Positions 1 to 9,413 are shown, counted from the first letter of the stretch. The stretch: DNA of 64,000 nucleotides from Rhizobium viscosum (GCF_014873945.1 NZ_JADBEC010000001.1:434001-498000), one strand, 5' to 3'. A program made the numbers and translations. Notes: generated from the sequence alone by a model not told the origin.

Positions 1-1
1 G

Positions 2-721
2 CATGTCGCCGACGGCTACACCAAGGCCAATCTGGAAGGCTTCATCGACCGCAGCCTGAAAAACCTGCAGGTGGACAGCCTCGATCTCGTGCAGCTTCAC
101 TGCCCGCCGACGGAGGTGCTCTATCGCCCCGAGGTCTTCGCGGCTCTGGACGAGTTGCAGAAGGCCGGCAAGATCAAGGGCTACGGCGTCAGCGTCGAGA
201 AGGTCGAGGAAGCGCTGAAGGCGATCGAATATCCCGGCGTCGTCAGCATCCAGATCATCTACAACATCTTCCGCCAGCGTCCCGACCATCTGTTCTTCGC
301 TGAGGCCCGCCGCAAGAATGTGGCAATCATCGCGCGCGTGCCGCTTGCCAGCGGCCTGCTCTCCGGCAAGATCAGCCGCGACACGAAGTTCGCAAGCGAC
401 GACCACCGCAACTTCAATCGCCATGGCGAAGCCTTCGATGTTGGCGAGACCTTCGCAGGCGTGCCCTTCGAGGTCGGTCTGCAGGCGGTCGAGGAAGTGC
501 GCAAGCTCGTTCCGGCTGATGCCAGCATGGCCGCTTTTGCATTGCGGTGGATCCTGATGGCGGATGCCGTCACTGTCGTCATTCCCGGTGCACGCAATGC
601 CGAACAGGCCAAGGCGAATGCAGCCGCCGCCGATCTTGCGCCGCTCCCTGCCGACGTCATGGCCGCCACTCGCGAGATCTATGAGCGTCTGATCGCGCCG
701 CATGTGCATCAGCGCTGGTAA
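2..721 (+). CDS. Aldo/keto reductase, 5'-truncated by window edge
   Basis: The open frame runs in from the window edge; residues before the first internal GTG (71) still read as family sequence (DGYTKANLEGFIDRSLKNLQ). The segment DSLDLVQLHCPP is the aldo/keto reductase strand whose His lies near the active site, and WILMADAVTVVIPGARNAEQ near the C-terminus matches the NADPH-binding end of the barrel. The family reduces aldehydes and ketones with NADPH in the cytoplasm; the substrate cannot be told. About 240 residues are visible of a usual 310-330, so roughly the N-terminal quarter, including the catalytic Tyr region, is outside the window. The gene ends 66 bases before a convergent oxidoreductase and is followed by a terminator hairpin. 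Confidence 0.85.
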   Translation, partial: HVADGYTKANLEGFIDRSLKNLQVDSLDLVQLHCPPTEVLYRPEVFAALDELQKAGKIKGYGVSVEKVEEALKAIEYPGVVSIQIIYNIFRQRPDHLFFAEARRKNVAIIARVPLASGLLSGKISRDTKFASDDHRNFNRHGEAFDVGETFAGVPFEVGLQAVEEVRKLVPADASMAAFALRWILMADAVTVVIPGARNAEQAKANAAAADLAPLPADVMAATREIYERLIAPHVHQRW

Positions 722-737
722 GCCCTGACTGCCATTC

Positions 738-766
738 AAGCCCGGCTGGTCAGTTGGCCGGGCTTT
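738..766. terminator. Bidirectional terminator hairpin
   Basis: Nine-base perfect inverted repeat AAGCCCGGC/GCCGGGCTT with a 10-base loop, followed by TTATCAT. It sits between the convergent aldo/keto reductase and quinone oxidoreductase genes and could serve both. Confidence 0.7.
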
Positions 767-787
767 ATCATCATAAGAAGGACCAGA

Positions 788-1777
788 TCAGACCGTCACG
801 ACAATCTTGCCGAACTGCTCGTTCGATTCCAGGAAGCGGTGCGCCTCGACGATCTGCTCGAAGGGGAATGTCCTTGATATGACAGGCTTCAGCGTGCCGG
901 AGGCCAGCCCTTCGAAAATAAAGGTCTTTGCGGCTTGCAGCCGCGCCGGATCGCGGATGATCTCATGGACGAGATAGCCACGGAGCATCAGGCATCTGCC
1001 GAGCACGGCAGGCAAAGGAAACGGTGTTGGCTGCGGGCTTAATCCACCGTATTCGATGAGAATGCCGCCTGACGACATCGCCGCCGTCAGCGGTTCGAAG
1101 ATAGATCCGGCTACCGCGTCGAGGACGACACGAACGCCCCCGTGCCCCGTGATTTCCTTTAGTCGTGGTTCCAAGTCTTCCTCCTGCGATGCGATGACAT
1201 GCGCAGCACCGGCCTCATACAATGCCTGGCGCTTCGAAGACGTTCTCGTGATCGCAATCGGTGTGGCGCCGATCCCGTTGGCGATCTGGATTGCAGCGAG
1301 ACCCACACTGCTCGATGCAGCGGTGATCGCGACAAACTCCCCTTTTGAAAGTCGAGCGATATCGATAAGGGCGCCGTAGGCAGTCAGATATGGCATCCAG
1401 ACAGCGGCGGCTTCCTCCCAGGAAAGGGCAGGCGGATGCCTGACAATAGATCCGGCGGGAAAGGTGACCAGTTCACCATAAGCCGGCGAGCGCACCATTG
1501 AGATCGGCGGGATGATGCTGACAGCGTCGCCGGGCGCAAAGCCGTTTACGCCTTGGCCTACCGCCTCGATGATGCCTGCCGCCTCAAGACCGAGACCCGA
1601 CGGCAGCGGCGCGGTTTCGATATAGGTGCCGGATCGTAGCAGAGCCTCCGCCCGATTGATCCCAAGAGCCTTGACGCGGATCTGAACCTGCCCCGGCCTG
1701 GGCGCAGGAATATCCATATCCTCAATGCGCAAAACTTCAGCACCACCGAATTCGTGAAAGCGGACTATGCGTGCCAT
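788..1777 (-). CDS. Zinc-independent alcohol dehydrogenase / quinone oxidoreductase-like protein (MDR family)
   Basis: A 329-residue medium-chain dehydrogenase/reductase. The N-terminal GroES-like domain begins MARIVRFHEFGGAEVLRIED and the Rossmann part carries AASSSVGLAAIQIA, the AxxGxVG-type NADPH loop of the quinone oxidoreductase branch. The Cys/His ligands of catalytic zinc are not present, which fits the zinc-free branch. The open frame extends 84 codons further upstream, but that part is not conserved-looking and crosses into the divergent LysR gene. The chosen ATG has GGAG nine bases ahead. It diverges from a LysR regulator 103 bases away, which suggests that the regulator controls it. 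Substrate unknown; NADPH-dependent reduction of a quinone or enone is the family expectation. Confidence 0.85.
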   Translation of the reverse strand: MARIVRFHEFGGAEVLRIEDMDIPAPRPGQVQIRVKALGINRAEALLRSGTYIETAPLPSGLGLEAAGIIEAVGQGVNGFAPGDAVSIIPPISMVRSPAYGELVTFPAGSIVRHPPALSWEEAAAVWMPYLTAYGALIDIARLSKGEFVAITAASSSVGLAAIQIANGIGATPIAITRTSSKRQALYEAGAAHVIASQEEDLEPRLKEITGHGGVRVVLDAVAGSIFEPLTAAMSSGGILIEYGGLSPQPTPFPLPAVLGRCLMLRGYLVHEIIRDPARLQAAKTFIFEGLASGTLKPVISRTFPFEQIVEAHRFLESNEQFGKIVVTV

Positions 1778-1880
1778 TCCCATCAACTCCAAAACAATTG
1801 AACCGAATGAGCTATGACAATTGGGACGAGGAAGATAAATTGGCCCAAAGGCAAGACAGAAGAAACCATGAGTTTGCAAT
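1778..1880. promoter_or_regulatory. Divergent promoter region between oxidoreductase and LysR gene
   Basis: The 103-base gap holds two copies of ACAATTG (about 1794-1800 and 1827-1833) and an AAATTGG at about 1847. CAATTG is self-complementary and spaced repeats of this kind are common LysR operator halves. This is the expected place for autoregulation and control of the divergent oxidoreductase; the exact operator is inference. Confidence 0.4.
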
Positions 1881-2780
1881 ATGGATCGTCTCACCAGCAT
1901 GACCGTCTTCGTGAAGGCCGTGGACCTGGGCTCGTTTGCGGCAGCGGCGGCAGCACTCGACCTATCCGGGCCAATGGTCGGCAAGCACATCCGCTTTCTT
2001 GAGGAGCGATTGGGGGTCAGCCTTATCACCCGGACGACGCGGCGCCAGAGCCTGACGGATTTCGGACGCGCCTATTATGAGCGCTGCCGGATGATCCTTG
2101 CCGAGACGGAGGCCGCGGATGCACTCGCGATCGATCATCTTTCCGAACCATGCGGAAAGCTGCGGGTCACCATGCCCGTGCATTTTGGGCGGCATTGCGT
2201 GCTTCCGGTTCTGCTCGAGCTTGCAAAGCGATATCCGAACGTCGAACTCGATCTGTCGCTCAGCGATCCCATTACCGATCTCGCCGATGACGGTTACGAT
2301 CTCGCGATCCGTACCGGCGAACTGGCGGACAGGTCAGGCATTATCGCGCGACGCGTCGCGCGCCAGCGCATGGTGGTCTGCGCGTCAGCGAGCTATCTCG
2401 ATGCGCATGGTAGACCGGAGCAGATCGAAGATATCGGCAGGCACAATGCGATCATCTACGCGCGCTCTGCCCGCTTCAGCCCATGGCTCTTCCCGCATGG
2501 CGACCAGCCTCCGGTGGAAGTTCGGCCGAACAGCCGATTGCGACTCGATGATCTCGATGCGATTGCAGATGCGGCAACGGCCGGCATGGGGCTTGCCTGG
2601 CTGCCCTACTGGCTCATTCGCGACCGCGTGCAGGCTGGAGCGCTCGAGGTGTTGCTGCCGGGTCAGCCGGAGTTTCTCTATGACTGCCATGCGCTATGGC
2701 TGCAGACACCGCACCTGCCGCTCAGGATCCGTCTTGCCGTCGACGCATTGGCGGCCGCGCTGCCCAAATTTATGGTTTAG
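1881..2780 (+). CDS. LysR-family transcriptional regulator
   Basis: A 299-residue LysR regulator. Residues 1-60 form the winged helix-turn-helix (MDRLTSMTVFVKAVDLGSF, then the recognition helix around VGKHIRFLEERLGV), followed by a periplasmic-binding-protein-like effector domain with LDLSLSDPITDLADDGYDLAIR, the usual loop of the aminoadipate/CrgA-like subgroup. The ATG at 1881 puts the HTH at the normal distance from the start. It is transcribed away from the quinone oxidoreductase, the classic arrangement in which a LysR protein activates its divergent neighbour in response to a small molecule. Effector unknown. It is followed by a strong terminator. Confidence 0.9.
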   Translation: MDRLTSMTVFVKAVDLGSFAAAAAALDLSGPMVGKHIRFLEERLGVSLITRTTRRQSLTDFGRAYYERCRMILAETEAADALAIDHLSEPCGKLRVTMPVHFGRHCVLPVLLELAKRYPNVELDLSLSDPITDLADDGYDLAIRTGELADRSGIIARRVARQRMVVCASASYLDAHGRPEQIEDIGRHNAIIYARSARFSPWLFPHGDQPPVEVRPNSRLRLDDLDAIADAATAGMGLAWLPYWLIRDRVQAGALEVLLPGQPEFLYDCHALWLQTPHLPLRIRLAVDALAAALPKFMV

Positions 2781-2815
2781 GTTAGTCGGGCCGTCAGCGT
2801 GATCGAGCCAAAGAA

Positions 2816-2841
2816 AAAGGCCGGGCAAAAACCCGGCCTTT
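2816..2841. terminator. Bidirectional Rho-independent terminator
   Basis: AAAGGCCGGG/CCCGGCCTTT stem with a CAAAAA-type loop, flanked by A-rich sequence on one side and Ts on the other. It lies between the convergent LysR and phytase-like genes. Confidence 0.85.
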
Positions 2842-2862
2842 CCATTTCGCGGGAATGCCAAC

Positions 2863-5064
2863 TCAATTCGTGGCGGTCAGGTTGACCGGGAAGAACAGGG
2901 TTTCGCCCGAGGAGTCGCTCACACCGTCATTGTCGGTCACGGCGTAGGCCTTGCCCGATGCGTCGAAGGCGAAGCCTTCCAGCTTGTCGAGGACATAGCC
3001 GTTGGTGGCCGACTTCAGGTCGCCGATGAAATCATGGGCTTCCGTCTTCTTGACGACAGGCAGTTCGCCGCCGAGCTTGCCGGGCTTCAGGTCGGAGATT
3101 GCGACCTTGTAGAGCTTCTTCAGCTTGGCCGCATCGCCGACGAGGTTGTCGCGCTCGATGATATAGACGCTGTCGCCCTGAGCAGTGATTTCGGAAAGAC
3201 CGACCCAGCCGCTCTCGCTCTTGTCGAGCGGGTAGCGTACGCCGCCCCATTCCTTCTTCTTCGGGTTATAGGAGACGAGCTTCACAAAACCCTTCTCGTC
3301 ATCGTTCCACTCGCGCTGCACGGCCATCCACAGCGTTGTATCGTCGCCGGTACCGATGATCGTCACACCTTCGAAACCGTAGCGGATTTCGTTGGCAAGC
3401 AGTTCCTTCGGCAGGGCGATCTCGGCCTTGATGTCGCCCTTGGCTGTGACGTTATAGAGCGCATGCGGCACCAGGCGCTCGGTATAACCTTCCGAAGCCA
3501 GCCAGAAGGAGCCGTCGGCGGCAACAGCGATGCCTTCGATGTCAAGCTTCTGGGCCGGAGCGCCGTCACGCTTGACGACCAGCGCGTCGGTGATGACGGC
3601 CGGCTTCTTGGTGGCGTCGATCGTGTAAATCGTCGGCTGCGAGCCGAGGACACTGTCGCTCACGGCGAAGAGCATGCCCGGCTTACCCGGAACGGCGGTA
3701 AGACCCGAAAGAGCTGCAAAGCCGATCGGGTTGCCGTCCTTGTCGGCGGAGACAATGTGCGGATAGGCCTTTTCGCCTTCGCCACGCTCGTAGATCATCA
3801 CGTGCGAACGCGCACCGCCGTCTTTGCCGAGGTCGAGTTCGTTGGCGGTCGCAAGCAGGTTACGCTGCGGAATGGCGATCGCGCCTTCCGGAGAAATACC
3901 CGACGGCAGGACCTGCAGCAGTTCCGGATCGGCGCCCGTATCCTTGTAGACGCCGACGACCGAAGCGCGCTCGGCGAGCAGGAAGAACAGGTTGTCGTTG
4001 CCAAACTTGGCCGCTTCGAGACCTTCCGGCTCGACGCCCTTCGACGAAGAGCGGCTTTCCGGATAGTGGCCGAGAGCGGCGACAGCACGCTCGAAGGAGC
4101 TGCCGGATTCGAAGAGGACCTTGCCGCTCTTGTCGAAGATAGTGAAGCCGCGCGAGCCGCCCTCATAATCGCCTTCGTTGGCGACGACGAGACGGTTGTC
4201 GTCCAGCCACTTCACGGCGTCGGGCTCGCGCTTAACGCCCTTCTTCTCGCCCGTGAACTTCAGGGCGCCGTCGCGCTTGGCATCGATACCGGTGAGGTCG
4301 ACGCTGCCCGCGGAGAAGTGCGTCTTCACCGTGCCGGTCGCGCCGTCGAGAATGATGATCTCGTTGTTTTCCTGCAGGGTCAGGGCGATTTCGTTCTGGC
4401 TGTTGAACGCCACGAATTCCGGCTCCGGATCTTCAGGGGCAACGCCAGCAAGGCCGGTCAGGGCGACGTGCTTGATCGTGCCGCAATCGACGGTTCCGTC
4501 GGTCTTGACCTGGAAGACGACGAGGTCGCCTGCCGGCATCTGCGGGATCTTGCCGTCGTCAACTTCTTCATCGCGTTCGTTTTCGATCGCGATGGTGCCG
4601 AGCGTCCTGTCCTTGTTGAGGGCGATCGAATCGGGCTGGCCGCCGAGATCGCAGGTCGCGTCGATCTTCTTCGAAGCGATATCGACGATCGCCAGACGGC
4701 CGGACGGCTTCTGCTTGCTTTCGCCGGTGTTGACGGCGACGAGCGCCTTGCCGGCTGCTGTCGTGACCGAGGTCGGCTCACCGTCCATCATCAGCGCGCC
4801 GCCGGCCTTGGGTGCCTTGGCATCGGTGATGTCGATGAAGCCGATCGCGCCGAGCGGGCTGTCGCTGTAGATCAGCGTGTTGCCATCCTGCGAGGCGGTG
4901 ATGATCTCGGCCGAAGTGGCCGAAAGCTTGTCCTTGTCAGCCGGCAGGTTGGTCGCAACCGGGAAAGAGGCGATGCGGTTGAAAACCGGCTCGGCCGCTG
5001 CCGGGAAGGCAACGGATGCAAAAAGCGCGGCAGCGAGCGCCGCCTTGCGCGCAGACAATGTCAT
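2863..5064 (-). CDS. Secreted phytase-like / esterase-like beta-propeller protein, Pho regulon candidate
   Basis: A 733-residue exported protein. Residues 1-24 are a clear signal peptide (MTLSARKAALAAALFASVAF ending in an Ala-rich cleavage site). The N-terminal half resembles choice-of-anchor-type beta-propeller repeats (GFIDITDAKAPKAGG, PDSIALNKDRTLGTIAIENE) and the C-terminal half resembles the phytase-like esterase domain of PF13449 (LDIEGIAVAADGSFWLASEG, RYGFEGVTIIG, LEGFAFDASGKAYAVTDND). Such proteins are thought to act on phosphate esters in the periplasm or outside the cell. The ATG was chosen for GGGGGA seven bases upstream and for the signal peptide; 27 further upstream codons overlap the promoter. 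A perfect Pho box lies 54 bases upstream, supporting a role in phosphate scavenging. The exact substrate is unknown. Confidence 0.8.
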   Translation of the reverse strand: MTLSARKAALAAALFASVAFPAAAEPVFNRIASFPVATNLPADKDKLSATSAEIITASQDGNTLIYSDSPLGAIGFIDITDAKAPKAGGALMMDGEPTSVTTAAGKALVAVNTGESKQKPSGRLAIVDIASKKIDATCDLGGQPDSIALNKDRTLGTIAIENERDEEVDDGKIPQMPAGDLVVFQVKTDGTVDCGTIKHVALTGLAGVAPEDPEPEFVAFNSQNEIALTLQENNEIIILDGATGTVKTHFSAGSVDLTGIDAKRDGALKFTGEKKGVKREPDAVKWLDDNRLVVANEGDYEGGSRGFTIFDKSGKVLFESGSSFERAVAALGHYPESRSSSKGVEPEGLEAAKFGNDNLFFLLAERASVVGVYKDTGADPELLQVLPSGISPEGAIAIPQRNLLATANELDLGKDGGARSHVMIYERGEGEKAYPHIVSADKDGNPIGFAALSGLTAVPGKPGMLFAVSDSVLGSQPTIYTIDATKKPAVITDALVVKRDGAPAQKLDIEGIAVAADGSFWLASEGYTERLVPHALYNVTAKGDIKAEIALPKELLANEIRYGFEGVTIIGTGDDTTLWMAVQREWNDDEKGFVKLVSYNPKKKEWGGVRYPLDKSESGWVGLSEITAQGDSVYIIERDNLVGDAAKLKKLYKVAISDLKPGKLGGELPVVKKTEAHDFIGDLKSATNGYVLDKLEGFAFDASGKAYAVTDNDGVSDSSGETLFFPVNLTATN

Positions 5065-5117
5065 TGAAAATCCCCCAATGTCGAAAAAATCGAGCAGAGG
5101 TTTTTTGCGGGACTGCC

Positions 5118-5135
5118 ATGACAGACACATGACAG
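5118..5135 (-). promoter_or_regulatory. Pho box (PhoB site) for the phytase-like gene
   Basis: On the minus strand the sequence is CTGTCAT-GTGT-CTGTCAT: two perfect 7-base PhoB half-sites separated by 4 bases, 53 bases ahead of the phytase-like ATG. It lies between the stop of ribN and that start, so it would drive the downstream gene separately from the riboswitch-controlled transcript. Confidence 0.85.
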
Positions 5136-5160
5136 CCTGCGACATTTTGTACGGTTTGCG

Positions 5161-6060
5161 TCAGGCCACCTGCTGTTCGCGGCGCATCTCGCTGCGCATG
5201 ATGAAGAGCGACGCGGCGAGGATAAGCGTAGCGCCGAGCCACAGATAACCAGCCGGTGCATAGCCGAAGAAAAGCCAGCCGGCGAGCACGTTCAACGGCA
5301 GTTTCAGGTCATCGAAGGGCTGCACATAGGCGGCATCGGCGCTCGCATAGGCGAGCGTCAGCAAATATTGCGCCACGACCGTCAGGAGCCCCGCCAGAAG
5401 GAAGAGCGCAAGCGTTGCGCCCGCCGGCACTGCAAAGCCCGCCGCGAGCGCCAGGCCGCCATTGATCGGCGTCAGCAGCACCAGCAGCCAGACGGTAATA
5501 GTCTCCGGCTTCTCGATGCCGGTCAGGCTCTTGGTGATGAGCGAAGAGGCACCCCAAAGCGGGGCCGAGATAACAGGCAAAAGTGCCGCCCAGGTGAAGC
5601 TGTCCGACCACGGCTGGAGGATGATCATCGCGCCGGCAAAGCCGACACCCGTCGCTGTCCAGCGAGCAGGTCCGACACGCTCACCGAGGAACAGGCGCGC
5701 GCCGAGAATGATGAAGAAGGGCGAGGTCATGACGAGCGCGATCGCCTGCCAGATCGGCACCGAGGCAAGGCCGGAAACCCAGGCCTCGACGCCGAGCGCG
5801 GCAAAGACGACACGCACGACATGCCGCCAGGGATAGCCGGTGCGCATCGCCGAGAGCCCGGCCTTGCGCAGGAAAGGCAAGGAAAAGAGGAAGGCGAAGC
5901 CATATTGCCAGAACGCTGCGGACGTCGCCGGGAAGGCAAGCGTCATCGTGAGCCACTGGGTGACGACATTGAGGAGCGAGAAGACGACGCCTCCAAGCAC
6001 CATGAAGGCTGCACCGGCAAAGGCGCGGGAATGCCAGACTGCAAGGGAATTCTGATTCAT
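5161..6060 (-). CDS. ribN: RibN-type riboflavin importer (DMT/EamA superfamily)
   Basis: A 299-residue membrane protein with about ten hydrophobic segments and two EamA repeats, the drug/metabolite transporter fold. DMT sequence alone would not show the substrate, but an FMN riboswitch lies in the leader, and the combination of an FMN riboswitch with a DMT transporter is the signature of RibN, a riboflavin transporter family described from Rhizobium leguminosarum. The ATG at 6060 is preceded by GGATGGA; the open frame continues 54 codons upstream into the riboswitch, which rules out the longer version. It likely imports riboflavin across the inner membrane and is switched off when FMN is plentiful. 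Confidence 0.85.
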   Translation of the reverse strand: MNQNSLAVWHSRAFAGAAFMVLGGVVFSLLNVVTQWLTMTLAFPATSAAFWQYGFAFLFSLPFLRKAGLSAMRTGYPWRHVVRVVFAALGVEAWVSGLASVPIWQAIALVMTSPFFIILGARLFLGERVGPARWTATGVGFAGAMIILQPWSDSFTWAALLPVISAPLWGASSLITKSLTGIEKPETITVWLLVLLTPINGGLALAAGFAVPAGATLALFLLAGLLTVVAQYLLTLAYASADAAYVQPFDDLKLPLNVLAGWLFFGYAPAGYLWLGATLILAASLFIMRSEMRREQQVA

Positions 6061-6161
6061 GTCTTCCATCCGGAATAGGGACCAAACATAAATCAGGACG
6101 CATGAGGCGACGACACGCAGACGCCAACAGATCCCTGCCCGCGCACGGCCATGCTCATTCT

Positions 6162-6304
6162 CTTTCATCCGGACTTTAACCGTCGGCTCCGGAATCACAC
6201 CGGATCTGCTGACCCTTCCCAAGCCAAAGCTTGAGAAGGCGCTCGCGGGCTCAGGCCGCAGCCCTTACCGCCGGTGGGGACTTTCACCCCGCCCTGAGAA
6301 CATC
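6162..6304 (-). ncRNA. FMN riboswitch (RFN element)
   Basis: Read on the minus strand, the conserved RFN blocks appear in order: AGGGCGGGGTGAAAGTCCCC, ACCGGCGGTA, AGCCCGCGAGCG, GGTCAGCAGATCCGGTG, TCCGGAGCCGACGGTTA, AAGTCCGGATGAAAGAG. The variable arm includes CTTCTCAAGC/GCTTGGGAAG. The aptamer starts just after the hupB terminator and ends 101 bases before ribN. There is no clear T-tract terminator between aptamer and ATG, so control may be at translation initiation (inference). Confidence 0.95.
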
Positions 6305-6342
6305 ACCGTCGTAAGACAAAGCGCTGCATGCCGCAAGCGGCG

Positions 6343-6375
6343 AAAACAAAAAGGGGTCCGGCGATGCCGAACCCC
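6343..6375 (-). terminator. Rho-independent terminator of hupB
   Basis: On the minus strand GGGGTTCGGC-ATC-GCCGGACCCC (one T-G wobble) is followed by TTTTTGTTTT. It separates hupB from the ribN riboswitch. Confidence 0.85.
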
Positions 6376-6426
6376 CTCAAAATCCTGCGCGGCCGTTCTC
6401 GTTTACAGCCGGCGGACAATCTCGTA

Positions 6427-6702
6427 TCAGCCGTTGACGGCGTCCTTCAGGCCCTTGCCGGGCGTGAACTTCGGCACATTGCGTGCCGGAATGTCGACTT
6501 CGGCGCCGGTCGACGGGTTGCGGCCCTTCGTGGCAGCGCGATGAGAAACCGTGAAGCTGCCGAAGCCGGCGAGACGGATGTCGCCCTTGTTCTTCAGCTC
6601 AGCCTGCACAACATCAAAAACTGCGTCGACGGCAGATGCTGCGTCAGACTTCGTCAGTCCAGCCTTTTCGGCTACTGCGGACACGAGTTCATTCTTGTTC
6701 AT
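6427..6702 (-). CDS. hupB: DNA-binding protein HU (beta type)
   Basis: A 91-residue HU protein, full length for the family. It begins MNKNELVSAVAEKAGLTKSD and contains the conserved GFGSFTVSHRAATKGRNPSTG hairpin region whose proline-tipped arms grip DNA, ending with PARNVPKFTPGKGLKDAVNG. It compacts and bends DNA in the nucleoid. Its position just downstream of lon on the same strand is the conserved proteobacterial order clpP-clpX-lon-hupB. A terminator after lon and 136 bases of its own leader indicate a separate promoter. Confidence 0.97.
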   Translation of the reverse strand: MNKNELVSAVAEKAGLTKSDAASAVDAVFDVVQAELKNKGDIRLAGFGSFTVSHRAATKGRNPSTGAEVDIPARNVPKFTPGKGLKDAVNG

Positions 6703-6838
6703 GTTTCCACCCCTTTCTAAATGGTTTGAAACAACTCAATCTGGAAGCTAGGCGCAGAAATCGCTTTCATCAGGCCCGCCGAGAACCCAAAAGCCCTGCA
6801 AATCAAGGAAAAGCAAGCGTCTACATGACGTTTTCACA

Positions 6839-6869
6839 AAAAAAGGCCGGCGTTTCCGCCGGCCTTTTT
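6839..6869 (-). terminator. Rho-independent terminator after lon
   Basis: AAAAAGGCCGGCG/CGCCGGCCTTTTT stem with a TTTC loop, T-run on both strands. It lies 40 bases past the lon stop. Confidence 0.9.
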
Positions 6870-6910
6870 CACGATTTGCAACAATTGGGCATAAATGTGG
6901 CCGCCAAAGC

Positions 6911-9331
6911 TCAATGAGCGATGGCTACACCTGCATCATCGAGCCCTTCAACGGTCGCGATGACGGGCGTTTCAACCGTGCCATCCCACTCGATCGGCTC
7001 GGGACGACGGACCAGTGCATGCTTGATCACTTCGCCCATACGGGAGACCGGAATGATCTCCATGTTGTTCTTCACGTTGTCAGGAATCTCTGCCAGATCC
7101 TTGGCATTTTCTTCCGGAATCAGCACCTTCTTGATGCCGCCGCGCAGTGCAGCAAGCAGCTTTTCCTTCAGGCCACCGATCGGCAGGACACGGCCGCGCA
7201 GGGTGATTTCACCCGTCATTGCCACATCCTTGTTGACCGGAATGCCGGTCATGATCGAGACGATCGCGGTTGCCATGGCGACACCGGCCGAGGGACCATC
7301 CTTCGGCGTTGCGCCTTCCGGCACATGCACGTGGATGTCGCTCTTGTCGAAGCGCGGCGGCTCGATGCCGAAATCGACGGCACGCGAGCGGACATAGGAG
7401 GCCGCTGCCGAGATCGATTCCTTCATCACTTCCTTCAGGTTGCCGGTGACGGTCATGCGGCCCTTGCCGGGCATCATGACGCCTTCGATCGTCAGCAGCT
7501 CGCCGCCGACTTCCGTCCAGGCAAGGCCTGTCACCACGCCGACCTGATCTTCACGTTCCGCTTCGCCGTGGCGGAAGCGTGGAACGCCCAGATAATCGTC
7601 GATGTTCGCTGCCGTTACGTGAACCGACTTCGTCTTGCCCTTGATGATCTCGGTGACCGCCTTGCGGGCGAGTTTCATCAGTTCGCGTTCGAAGTTACGG
7701 ACACCGGCTTCGCGGGTATACTGCTGGCTGATCGCCATCAGAGCATCGTCGCTGACCGAGAATTCACTCGGCTGTAGCGCATGTTCCTTGATAGCCTTCG
7801 GCAGCAGGTGCCGCTTGGCGATCTCGCGCTTTTCGTCTTCGGTGTAGCCGGCGATACGGATGATTTCCATGCGGTCCATCAGCGGAGCCGGGATGTTCAG
7901 CGTATTCGCCGTCGTGATGAACATCACGTCCGACAGGTCGTATTCGACTTCCAGGTAGTGGTCCATGAAGGTCGAGTTCTGAGCAGGGTCGAGCACTTCC
8001 AGCAGAGCCGAAGACGGATCGCCGCGATAGTCCTGGCCGAGCTTGTCGATTTCATCGAGCAGGAAGAGCGGGTTGGACTTCTTCGCCTTCTTCATCGACT
8101 GGATGACCTTGCCGGGCATCGAACCGATATAGGTGCGGCGGTGGCCACGGATTTCGGCTTCGTCACGGACGCCGCCGAGAGCCATACGGACATATTCACG
8201 GCCGGTTGCCTTGGCGATCGACTGGGCGAGCGAGGTCTTGCCGACGCCCGGAGGGCCGACGAGGCACAGGATGGGACCCTTGATCTTGGTGGCGCGAGCT
8301 TGGACCGCCAGATACTCGACGATGCGCTCCTTGACCTTTTCGAGACCGAAGTGATCGGCTTCGAGGATCTTCTCGGCATTGTTGAGATCGGCCTTGATCT
8401 TCGACTTCTTGCCCCACGGGATACCGAGCAGCCAGTCCAGATAGTTGCGCACGACGGTGGCTTCAGCCGACATCGGGCTCATCTGGCGCAGCTTCTTCAG
8501 CTCCGCGTCAGCCTTTTCACGGGCTTCCTTTGACAGCTTGGTCTTGGCGATGCGCTCTTCCAGTTCGCTCATCTCGTCGCGGCCTTCTTCGCCGTCGCCG
8601 AGTTCCTTCTGGATCGCCTTCATCTGTTCATTCAGGTAGTATTCGCGCTGGGTCTTCTCCATCTGGCGCTTGACGCGCGAGCGGATGCGCTTTTCTACCT
8701 GCAGGACCGAGATCTCGCCTTCCATGAAGCCGAGTGCCTTTTCGAGGCGGGCCTTGACGCTGGTGGTCTCCAGCATCTCCTGCTTTTCGGTAATCTTGAT
8801 CGACAGGTGCGAGGCGACCGTATCGGCGAGCTTGGAATAGTCGTCGATCTGGCTGGCCGCACCGACAACCTCGGGCGAAATCTTCTTGTTGAGCTTCACG
8901 TAGCTCTCGAATTCCGACACGACGGAACGCGACAAAGCTTCCAACTCGACCGGATCGTCATGCGGCTCCTCGAGCACATGGCCGAGGGCTTCGTAGAAAT
9001 CCTCGCGGCTCGTGTAAGTATCGATCTCGGCGCGGGCACGGCCTTCGACCAGAACCTTTACGGTACCGTCAGGCAGCTTCAGGAGCTGCAGCACATTTGC
9101 GACCGTACCGACGCGATGGATCGCAGACGGGTCCGGGTCATCGTCGCTAGCGTTGATCTGGGTGACCAGCATGATCTGCTTGTCGGAACCCATGACCTCT
9201 TCGAGCGCACGGATCGACTTTTCCCGCCCAACGAACAGCGGGACGATCATATGGGGGAATACCACGATGTCGCGCAGGGGGAGAACAGGATAGGCGGTGC
9301 TGGTGCTCGCTACAGACGTTTTCTTCGTCAT
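6911..9331 (-). CDS. lon: ATP-dependent protease Lon
   Basis: An 806-residue Lon protease of normal length. The N-terminal substrate-binding domain ([20 protein letters not shown]) is followed by the AAA+ module with Walker [10 protein letters not shown] and Walker [11 protein letters not shown], then the serine protease domain with the catalytic Ser in [14 protein letters not shown] and Lys further on in [10 protein letters not shown]. It degrades misfolded and regulatory proteins in the cytoplasm using ATP. The ATG is preceded by AAGGAAT; 24 upstream codons are discarded. The leader carries a heat-shock-type promoter, an inverted repeat over its -10 and a Pho-box-like element. Confidence 0.97.
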   Translation of the reverse strand: MTKKTSVASTSTAYPVLPLRDIVVFPHMIVPLFVGREKSIRALEEVMGSDKQIMLVTQINASDDDPDPSAIHRVGTVANVLQLLKLPDGTVKVLVEGRARAEIDTYTSREDFYEALGHVLEEPHDDPVELEALSRSVVSEFESYVKLNKKISPEVVGAASQIDDYSKLADTVASHLSIKITEKQEMLETTSVKARLEKALGFMEGEISVLQVEKRIRSRVKRQMEKTQREYYLNEQMKAIQKELGDGEEGRDEMSELEERIAKTKLSKEAREKADAELKKLRQMSPMSAEATVVRNYLDWLLGIPWGKKSKIKADLNNAEKILEADHFGLEKVKERIVEYLAVQARATKIKGPILCLVGPPGVGKTSLAQSIAKATGREYVRMALGGVRDEAEIRGHRRTYIGSMPGKVIQSMKKAKKSNPLFLLDEIDKLGQDYRGDPSSALLEVLDPAQNSTFMDHYLEVEYDLSDVMFITTANTLNIPAPLMDRMEIIRIAGYTEDEKREIAKRHLLPKAIKEHALQPSEFSVSDDALMAISQQYTREAGVRNFERELMKLARKAVTEIIKGKTKSVHVTAANIDDYLGVPRFRHGEAEREDQVGVVTGLAWTEVGGELLTIEGVMMPGKGRMTVTGNLKEVMKESISAAASYVRSRAVDFGIEPPRFDKSDIHVHVPEGATPKDGPSAGVAMATAIVSIMTGIPVNKDVAMTGEITLRGRVLPIGGLKEKLLAALRGGIKKVLIPEENAKDLAEIPDNVKNNMEIIPVSRMGEVIKHALVRRPEPIEWDGTVETPVIATVEGLDDAGVAIAH

Positions 9332-9413
9332 TTTTATTCCTTTCCATCGTCCCGTTACCGGGCTCTTTGGCGCGGCCGCTTGGGAACCGGCCGGCACTCT
9401 CACTTGCTGTTAC

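Noticed and set aside
3034..5067. 677-codon plus-strand open frame antisense to the phytase-like gene
   Set aside because: Composition is that of a G+C-rich antisense shadow and no domain is recognisable; the minus-strand gene has a signal peptide, family motifs and a ribosome site.
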